Part shown: one piece after another, positions 58,301 through 64,000 of the stretch
Layout: every line of letters starts with the position of its first letter
Numbering within the stretch: the first letter of the stretch is position 1
NCBI RefSeq assembly: GCF_001625215.2
Contig: NC_030381.2
Coordinates: forward strand, 43,584,689 to 43,648,688
Source of the DNA: Daucus carota subsp. sativus
Taxonomy: Eukaryota > Streptophyta > Magnoliopsida > Apiales > Apiaceae
Length of the DNA stretch: 64,000 nucleotides
Direction of reading: 5' to 3'
The notes under the pieces: model-generated
Told to the model about the DNA's origin: nothing
The model's input: the letters and a program-made list of their open reading frames with translations, nothing else
Database searches by the model: none
Position numbers and translations under genes: made by a program

Positions 58301-61300
58301 TGTGGCTAAATACGCGCAAATAGCGGGTCCATTGACAGATCAGCTACGCAAGGACAGTTTCTGTTGGTCAGAGCAGGCCACCACGGCATTCAATCTGTTG
58401 AAACAAGCTATGACCACGCCCCCTGTTCTGGCAACCCCTGATTTCACTCGTGAGTTTGTAATTGAAACAGATGCGTCTGGTAAAGGGCTGGGAGCGGTAC
58501 TGATGCAGGGTAACCGTCCGTTGGCGTTTTATAGTAAGCTGCTAGGTCCTAAGGCTCAACAAAAGCCAATTTATGAGAAGGAACTTATGGCGGTATGTAT
58601 GGCAATTCAAAAATGGCGTTACTATTTATTGGGGAGACATTTTGTAGTTCGAACGGACCAGCAGAGTTTACGTTACCTAGCTCAACAAAAGGAGATTGGG
58701 GGGGAATATCAGAAATGGATGACAAAACTTATGGGGTATTCGTTTGACATCCAATTCAAGCCGGGCAAGGTTAATCAGGCAGCAGATGCATTGTCCAGGA
58801 AAACAACAGGGGAAATTTCGTTGGCTGCACTTCTATCCGTTAATCAGGTAGACTGGGCAGAATTACACGCGGAGGTGAAAAAGGACCCTTTCTTGAATCA
58901 GGTTCGCCATGAGTTGGAAACTAAGACTAAGGACCATATGGGTTTTGAGTTGGTTGATGGGAACTTATTGTATAAGGGGCGGACGGTTGTTCCGCGTAAT
59001 TCTCGTTTCAAGGAGTTGATATTACAGAATTACCACGGTTCTCCGGTTGGTGGTCACAACGGGGAGGTGAAGACGTATAAACGTGTTGCTACAGATTGGT
59101 TTTGGGTGGGCATACGTTCGGACGTGAATAAATTTGTCCAGGAATGTCACACTTGCCAGCAGCACAAGTCCTTGCAACAGTCTCCAGCCGGGCTTCTGCA
59201 ACCCCTTCCCGTGCCATCCCGGGTGTGGGAGGATGTGTCAATTGATTTTATTGAGGGTTTGCCGGCTTCTAAAGGGATGGACACTGTTTTAGTGGTAGTG
59301 GACAGACTATCAAAATATGCCCATTTCTTGGCGTTGAAACACCCTTTCACAGCTGTGTCTGTAGCTGAATTGTTTGTTCGAGAAGTGGTAAGACTTCATG
59401 GGTTTCCGGCTTCGATTGTTTCAGATCGGGATCGCATCTTCTTAAGTCTGTTTTGGCGGGAATTGTTTAAGCTACAGGGAACTGAGTTGAAGCGCAGCAC
59501 TGCTTACCACCCACAAACGGATGGGCAAACGGAGATTGTGAATAAGGCCTTGGAGACTTATCTTCGCTGTTTCACCGCCGGGCAGCCTCGTAGTTGGTCC
59601 AAATGGTTGGCTTGGGCGGAGTTTTCTTACAACACTTCACCGCACTCCTCCACTGGGTACACACCCTTCAAGGTAGTTTATGGGAGAGAGCCCCCTGCAA
59701 TTGTTCGAATCAGTAAGGGTCAGTCTCCAGTGAATAGTATTGATGATTTGCTGTGTGAGCGTGATGCGATTTTAGATGACTTGCATTTCAATCTGCTTCG
59801 AGCTCAGCAGCGAATGAAACATTTCGCAGATTTGAAGCGTCGGGAGGAAACATTTGCTGTGGGGGATAATGTGTATCTACGCCTTCAACCTTATCGCCAA
59901 CGCTCCTTGGCGAAACGACCGTTTGAAAAACTTGCTGCTAGATATTACGGTCCATTTGAGATAATTGCTCGTGTGGGGGAGGTGGCTTACAAATTGCTGT
60001 TACCAGACTCATGTCAGTTGCACCCCGTCTTCCATGTCTCACAACTGCGCCGAGCCATGGGATCTCTGGCTTCATCTCCCACCATTCCACAGCAGTTGAC
60101 TTCTGAGTTGGAGCTCATGGTGAAACCAGATAAGCTCTTACAAATTCGAAGGGTGGGGCATAGTCCAACAGGGCAGTTGGAAGTTCTGATTCAATGGAAG
60201 AGTCTGCCTGAGTTCGAAGCTACTTGGGAACAACCTGAAGCGATAATGGAGCAATTTCCTGAGTTTCATCTTGAGGACAAGATGGCTGTTTGGGGGGAAG
60301 GTAATGTCATGCAAGGGGCAGAACAGTCAAAGGCGGGAAAGGTCTATGTGAGAAAGAAATATAAGAAATAGAGTCAAGACAAGTCAGAAGTCAAGGCAGT
60401 CAAGAAAAAGAAGGGAATAAATAAAATAGATAGTATTGGACAGCTGGCGGTAGTCACGTGGAGAAGAGGTTATAGTCACAGAAAAGGGGATCGAGGGTTT
60501 CTTATGAAAAGTGTGGAGTAAACTAGGGTTTGGGAGAGGAGCTGGACCTCTCGAATTCGTCCATGCAATTTGTGTGTTTGTCTGTCTTTGGGGTTGTATT
60601 CAGTACTATCTCAGTCGTGTGAACTGATTTTTAAGTCTATTGCTACCAGTTTTTCCGCTTCATAATTCAATTACAGTAGTATTTGAGTATATATCGCATC
60701 CAGTTCATCACATAGGAGTCCCTTAAAATGTTCTCAAACTTTATTCTATATGCATGGATTATTAAGTATCTTACCAAACTAATTTCTCTTCATTGATATA
60801 AGCAAATTAAACATCAACTCTTTTGTAAATGTTACTGTGTGTCCCTTTAATTATGTCATACACAAATATGTTAATCTATCATCAAGTCTCATACCATAAT
60901 TAATTATTGCAGTCTCATGCGCTGAATTTTCTGGACAATTGCCTGTGAAGGCAAACGATGATTTTGATTTTTCTGTCCAACCTTATCCACCTGAAAGACC
61001 AAATAAAACTACAGAACTTTTTGATGAGCCACTAGGACCTGGGCCAACAATAATTTATGTTCCCACTAGAAACGAGACAATAGCGATATCAGACTTCTTG
61101 CGTAACTCTGGTGTCAGAGCTGCTGCTTATAATGCAAAGGTATGTTTAAACATCTTTATTTTATCTGTTGATAAGTTATATAATAATCTCTATTGTATAG
61201 TCAGGGGGTTATGTAAACCTACTCTAAGGGTTGGTTTAAGTGGTTAAGTTTAAAATAATTAAAATAAAGAACTTTTAATTGATAGATGATACAAATATTT

Positions 61301-63969
61301 AATGACAAATCAAACACACTTGTATTTAAATAAAATTAAGAGTACGTTTATTATTTAACCTTTTGCGCTCCGCATCAATATATGCTTTTAGTGATTCATG
61401 GTACTTCAATATTCAAGGATACTATTTTCACAGATAATTTGACCATATTCTGTTCTTAATTAAGCACAAATTTGATGGAAGGAACATAAACAAGTACTTG
61501 AGTATATGCTTACCCAACAATGTGTAAAATTCTTATTATAAAAGTTTACCTTTAGGTGGTTTGTGGTGGGAATCGTCAACAGGTTGATATAGCTCATTAA
61601 GGACTCTATCTGTATAAAATGTCTAATGCTTACCTAAAGACGAGTTTTGAACTAGATATTTGATGTTCAAATTCTTTTTTGGAAGTTCTGGACTTACTTT
61701 AATTATCGTTAGTATCCTTAATTATTGCTTGAATAGGAATAAATCATTATTAAAAACAAGGGTTAGGCTGCTAATATGGGGATCTTTCCTTGACCCGGAT
61801 AATGCGGGAGCCTTCTGTGTTGGGTATGACCTTTTTTTATTTATGTTTTTCCTTAAAGTAAATACTTTGCTCCTTCTTCCTTGTGCAGTCCTAAATTCCA
61901 AAAGAATGGGCTGTGCCAAGACAACATTATTAAATTTGAACTTTGCTTTTGCAGTAACACATATAGGGAATGAAGACTCAATATTTGTGCTTTTTCAATG
62001 TCAATTGCTAAGGGCCAACTAATTCTTGTTTATTTAGTTAATTTGATTTTGTCAACGGTTAAGAGTTCATTGTATTACAATGGAACAGTTGCAGCAGAAA
62101 TTAATCTTGGACTTGTATGTTGCATTCTAGACAAGTATCTAAGGACTTATATGCAACTCAAATTATTGTTCTTCTGGCTGACCAAGAACTAATAACTGGT
62201 TTATATCTATTCCAGTTACGAAAATCATATCTGAGACAAGTACACAAGGAATTTCACGAGAACACATTGGAGGTATAAAATATTAATATTTGCTTGCAGT
62301 TTTGTGGCATCTTCATCTGGCTCTTCAATTGTGTAGTCTATGTTGTGGGGGTCACTTTCATCTTGTTTTAAAAAATAATAATATATCCATGAAATGTACA
62401 TGTTATACCTCGATGTACAGGGCATAAGCAATTGAGTTTGGGTCTTTTTTAAATCTTCAAAAACATATTTGTAGGTATATTTATAAAAAAACAGCACCTT
62501 CATATTTTCCGGGTTTTTTCCGTGTTGATTCTTCATCCATTGGTTTTGTATATTGACCCGTCTGCTTTGTTACTCCTTGTCTCCTAATTTCACACTTCCT
62601 ATCCTTTTCTTCCATTCCCAGTTCTCATGTTTTTTTAGTCGCTTGCATTATCCACTTATTTCCTTGTAACTTTGTTGCTTGGAATTTACCTGTACTTGTA
62701 TACATGTTCTTTAGATGATGTTCACTGCTTTCCATTGATGCAGCAGGCACCTAGCCTGCATCTAATATCTAATAAAAGTTTGTAGGCTCCATGTGCATGC
62801 AATTGTGTTTAATGCTTCTTGTCCTTTTTTTCCATGATTTTCGTATTTTTTCTGTTATTCACATACATTATCAACTCATTTCCTTGTTTACCTTGTCACT
62901 TGGAATACACCTTTACTTGTGTACATGTTTCTTTTATGTGATGTTTAATGCTTCCATTGATGCAGCAGGCACCTAGCCTTCATCTACTCTCTAGCAAAAC
63001 TTTGTAGCCTCCATGTGCTCTCAGTTAAAGTTTTCGAAATGACAAAGAGTGTCTTTGTAACTGTATTAATTCATATCTTTGATAAAATATTAAACACTGA
63101 GATGTCACTTGTATTATGATGCGACTGAATATTTTCAATTGGTTCTAGCTGATGATTGTTGCTGGTGCTACCTATTTTATTGCTGCACATTAATTCACGA
63201 CACTGAATATTATCTTTCTTATGATTCTATAAATTTTTACTGTAATAATGATAACCACAATTAGTATCTTAAACTTCGTTTTTCTCTGATCCAAGGTGGT
63301 GGTTGCAACTATTGCTTTTGGCATGGGCATTGACAAGTCAAACGTCAGAAGGATTATTCATTACGGCTGGCCACAAGTATGTTGTTTGCTTTAATTCTAT
63401 TTTTAATTCTACTGTCAGTTTCTGGCAACTTCTCCTGAACGAGTATATTGGTGCTTGTTTCCGATCGCCGTCGTTATTTTTTCAATAGGCATCAGATTGG
63501 TTTTCTGTTATGGATTTACTTTAATGAAATCCTGTTTTACTTTAAAATTCTGAAGTACTCTTTATAATGCATGTTGATTAGACAAAACTATTTGTGTCAC
63601 ATTTCATATTTTATTTTTCACGGTTATCAAGCTCCTTAATAATCTGTAGAGTTTGGAAGCATATCATCAAGAAGCGGGTCGAGCTGGACGTGACGGAAAG
63701 TTGGCAGATTGTGGTAAAGTACTAGCACATTAGATGTATATATCAATTAGTAAAATTTAGGACAGTATTTAGTTTAGCACAAATAAAGCAGTAGAGTTGG
63801 TGCCTCTATGCTTAATAATTTGATGAGTCTGCTCCCTGAACATTGGTCTTTTTTAATTGTATCAAGCAGTTCTATATGCAGACTTTTCACGGGTACCTAC
63901 ACTTCTGCCAAGTCAAAGAAGTGAAGAACATACAAAGCAAGCAACTAGAATGTTATCAGATTGCTTCAG
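52343..63969 (+). CDS. RECQSIM: RecQ-type DNA helicase RECQSIM (3' end outside window)
   Basis: Ten exons were read: 52343-52793, 52895-53114, 53216-53326, 54006-54195, 54382-54712, 60913-61139, 62216-62272, 63296-63376, 63650-63713 and 63870-63969. Phases agree across all junctions and give about 610 codons so far; the gene continues past the edge. The N-terminal 50 residues look like a UBA domain ([19 protein letters not shown]). Helicase motifs: [17 protein letters not shown] (motif 0), [14 protein letters not shown] (Walker A), [11 protein letters not shown] (Ia), [19 protein letters not shown] (DEVH box), LMALTATAT (III), [13 protein letters not shown] (IV), [20 protein letters not shown] (V) and [12 protein letters not shown] (VI). 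Exon 5 adds a long acidic insert ([20 protein letters not shown]) between the RecA-like halves, the hallmark of plant RECQSIM (Arabidopsis At5g27680). Intron 5 contains a complete Ty3/Gypsy element in the sense direction. Confidence 0.95.
55092..55499 (+). repeat. 5' LTR
   Basis: 408 bp, starting TGTCATGCAAGG and ending GTTCATCACA (TG..CA). Matches the 3' LTR with no difference seen. Confidence 0.95.
55502..55513 (+). other. Primer-binding site
   Basis: TGGTATCAGAGC, two bases after the 5' LTR, complementary to the 3' end of plant initiator methionine tRNA. It primes minus-strand DNA synthesis. Confidence 0.92.
55524..60371 (+). CDS. Gag-Pol polyprotein of the Ty3/Gypsy element
   Basis: One frame of 1615 aa from ATG 55524, with no internal stops. 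Domains in order: N-terminal coiled coil; Gag around residues 170-310 ([19 protein letters not shown]); a zinc knuckle variant at about 410 ([16 protein letters not shown]2-C-X7-H-X-C); and a retropepsin-like protease at about 496, where the active-site triad reads D-P-G instead of D-S/T-G. Reverse transcriptase covers about 690-870 with the FFDD catalytic pair at about 837. RNase H starts at about 983 ([12 protein letters not shown]). Integrase has an HHCC region and D1241, D1301 and E1337 (D,D-35-E). A GPY/F-like module ([12 protein letters not shown]) and a chromodomain-like tail at about 1530-1590 follow. The frame crosses the purine tract and ends 67 bp inside the 3' LTR, so the last 22 residues are encoded by LTR sequence. 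Confidence 0.95.
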   Translation: MAPATPTVGQRVEELEEAMGGLDSKISAMVSQAVEKAVGVMKHSMVELLLEGQADQSRKNNGELEAAVSRLEGRIARSREHQETLLFSMKNDLDHFQAEIRNTLSQIPAPKSSPEVLQASAGPADSMGRGAGFSPIRGSHMGLSFGSAMMDRQGPPGTAGGPGNWRFRKLDMPIFNGEDPDDWVVRVERYFNFYRLTEEERLEAVVVALEGDALKWFQWENKRHPIRRWADLKSFVLRQFRSSSGGSLYEQWLATVQTASVVEYQRKFIQTAAPLDHLSEDILMGQFINGLKDDIKAELRVLSPMTLEQAMELAVRIEDKHNSSGFKRTTMSSIRGGFSGYPSKGTPSTVTSFISQPSPNSVRSWAVGASESQSSVTSPRLASSHPARGTGEVRKLSDKELQDKRAKGLCFRCDDKWNIGHRCKKRELSVLLLEGDDEDGLDDSHSEPPPSPTEELSPDVSIQPEVSLNSVVGLSNPRTMKLRGKIDGHEVIVLIDPGATHNFVSLSKVADFKLPVTHSGGFSVSLGNGEAVKGNGVCERVRLELTDGVIIEEDFLPLDLGTTDMILGIQWLEKLGAVVTNWKSQVMQYTTGSTIVTLIGDPSLTKSKISLKTMIKTIRKQKQAFLVEINKLEASVADHLHTTVPEFVAGIVARHGSLFTEPKGLPPTRGHEHQILLKEGSNPVGARPYRYPQSQKDEIERLIQEMLTAGIIKPSTSPYSSPVLLVRKKDGSWRFCVDYRALNKETIPDKYPIPVIEELLDELHGARYFSKLDLKSGYHQILIKPEDTAKTAFRTHDGHYEFLVMPFGLMNAPATFQSLMNDVFRPYLRKFVLVFFDDILVYSPTAESHCEHLDLVLTALESNSLVVNFKKCVFGQQEVSYLGHVISGKGVAADKDKIRAILDWELPKNLRELRGFLGLTGYYRKYVAKYAQIAGPLTDQLRKDSFCWSEQATTAFNLLKQAMTTPPVLATPDFTREFVIETDASGKGLGAVLMQGNRPLAFYSKLLGPKAQQKPIYEKELMAVCMAIQKWRYYLLGRHFVVRTDQQSLRYLAQQKEIGGEYQKWMTKLMGYSFDIQFKPGKVNQAADALSRKTTGEISLAALLSVNQVDWAELHAEVKKDPFLNQVRHELETKTKDHMGFELVDGNLLYKGRTVVPRNSRFKELILQNYHGSPVGGHNGEVKTYKRVATDWFWVGIRSDVNKFVQECHTCQQHKSLQQSPAGLLQPLPVPSRVWEDVSIDFIEGLPASKGMDTVLVVVDRLSKYAHFLALKHPFTAVSVAELFVREVVRLHGFPASIVSDRDRIFLSLFWRELFKLQGTELKRSTAYHPQTDGQTEIVNKALETYLRCFTAGQPRSWSKWLAWAEFSYNTSPHSSTGYTPFKVVYGREPPAIVRISKGQSPVNSIDDLLCERDAILDDLHFNLLRAQQRMKHFADLKRREETFAVGDNVYLRLQPYRQRSLAKRPFEKLAARYYGPFEIIARVGEVAYKLLLPDSCQLHPVFHVSQLRRAMGSLASSPTIPQQLTSELELMVKPDKLLQIRRVGHSPTGQLEVLIQWKSLPEFEATWEQPEAIMEQFPEFHLEDKMAVWGEGNVMQGAEQSKAGKVYVRKKYKK
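60290..60302 (+). other. Polypurine tract
   Basis: A G/A-rich run (ggggggaagg at 60292-60301) three bases before the 3' LTR, the expected plus-strand primer. It also codes for part of the polyprotein. Confidence 0.85.
60305..60712 (+). repeat. 3' LTR
   Basis: 408 bp, same as the 5' LTR by eye. Its first 67 bases also encode the end of the polyprotein, including the stop codon at 60369-60371. Confidence 0.95.
62577..63022. repeat. Tandem duplication in RECQSIM intron 7
   Basis: Two adjacent units with an offset of about 221 bp. Shared blocks include 'ttattccttgt', 'cacttggaat', 'acttgt.tacatgtt', 'ccattgatgcagcaggcacc', 'tagcct.catcta', 'aa.a.tttgtag.ctccatgtgc'. The copies are diverged. Each contains a 'gatgcag|cag' acceptor-like site, but no exon follows. 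Confidence 0.75.
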
Positions 63970-64000
63970 GTGACTGAGAAATATATTTACTTAACTGCCA

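Larger units (their letters stand above)
55092..60712 (+). mobile_element. Complete young Ty3/Gypsy chromovirus retrotransposon
   Basis: Two 408-bp LTRs appear identical throughout by eye. There is a methionine-tRNA primer site, one unbroken gag-pol frame and a purine tract. An exact 5-bp target duplication TAGGA lies at 55087-55091 and 60713-60717. It is inserted in intron 5 of RECQSIM in the same orientation as the gene; without it the intron would be about 570 bp. Identical LTRs mean very recent insertion. The chromodomain-like C-terminus places it among chromoviruses; the clade (perhaps Reina-like) is a guess. Confidence 0.97.

Noticed and set aside
55458-60371. Several minus-strand frames of 60-90 codons across the retrotransposon
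   Set aside because: All are antisense shadows of the long gag-pol frame and carry no family features.
61660-62192. Plus-strand frames of 120 and 64 codons in RECQSIM intron 6
   Set aside because: They lie between well-supported exons, are hydrophobic and T-rich, and match no helicase sequence.
1-64000. CRISPR arrays, bacterial operons or prophage
   Set aside because: Sequence is clearly plant nuclear DNA; no regularly spaced repeats with unique spacers were seen.

Overview
This is a stretch of plant nuclear DNA, almost certainly from a flowering plant and most likely a eudicot. It is AT-rich, its genes are split by many GT-AG introns, and it carries plant-type transposable elements: Stowaway, Harbinger-like, hAT and Mutator-like elements, Helitrons, a SINE and a Ty3/Gypsy chromovirus. 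Protein families are plant-specific or plant-typed (PDP1, RECQSIM, ATG18a, OXA2 with a TPR tail, PRL1, 2S-albumin fold). I saw no rRNA gene, no intact tRNA gene, no CRISPR array and nothing bacterial. The species cannot be named from sequence alone. Exon coordinates come from reading splice junctions and codon phase by eye.

Layout. 1-4.4 kb is gene-free, with a Harbinger-like MITE and a complete non-autonomous Helitron. 4.4-6.0 kb (minus) is a three-exon bicupin gene. 6.0-11 kb is gene-free, with a long-TIR Mutator-like foldback element containing a nested MITE, a Stowaway and another MITE. 11.1-20.4 kb (minus, 5'UTR probably reaching about 23.0 kb) is a 14-exon OXA2-type mitochondrial insertase gene. 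23.2-24.2 kb is a rearranged Helitron, followed by about 2 kb of AT-rich DNA. 26.9-31.2 kb (plus) is a PWWP-domain chromatin gene (PDP1). 33.3-34.5 kb (minus) is an intronless PRL1-like WD40 gene, probably a retrogene. 38.3-38.7 kb holds a broken ribosomal protein eL14 copy. 39.6-40.0 kb (minus) is a bS21-type ribosomal protein gene, with a SINE and a hAT element beyond its 5' side. 41.8-43.8 kb (minus) is a small coiled-coil protein gene. 44-46.7 kb is repeats, including a second copy of the rearranged Helitron family. 47.0-49.7 kb (plus) is an ATG18a-type autophagy gene. 50.2-50.6 kb (minus) is a secreted 2S-albumin-like protein. 52.0 kb to the end (plus) is RECQSIM, cut off by the window edge, with a young 5.6-kb Ty3/Gypsy element in intron 5.

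The genes are independent housekeeping or regulatory genes, not a pathway cluster. Three serve organelles or translation (OXA2, bS21, the dead eL14 copy), three serve chromatin, genome stability or the spliceosome (PDP1, RECQSIM, PRL1-like), and one serves autophagy. From memory, PDP1 and RECQSIM are also close neighbours in Arabidopsis (At5g27650 and At5g27680), so they probably form an ancestral syntenic block. No previously unknown system was found. The points most worth a second look are the PRL1 retrogene, the young retrotransposon (reading frame running into its 3' LTR, altered protease triad), the nested foldback element and the Helitron with repeated 5' ends and promoter-like cargo.
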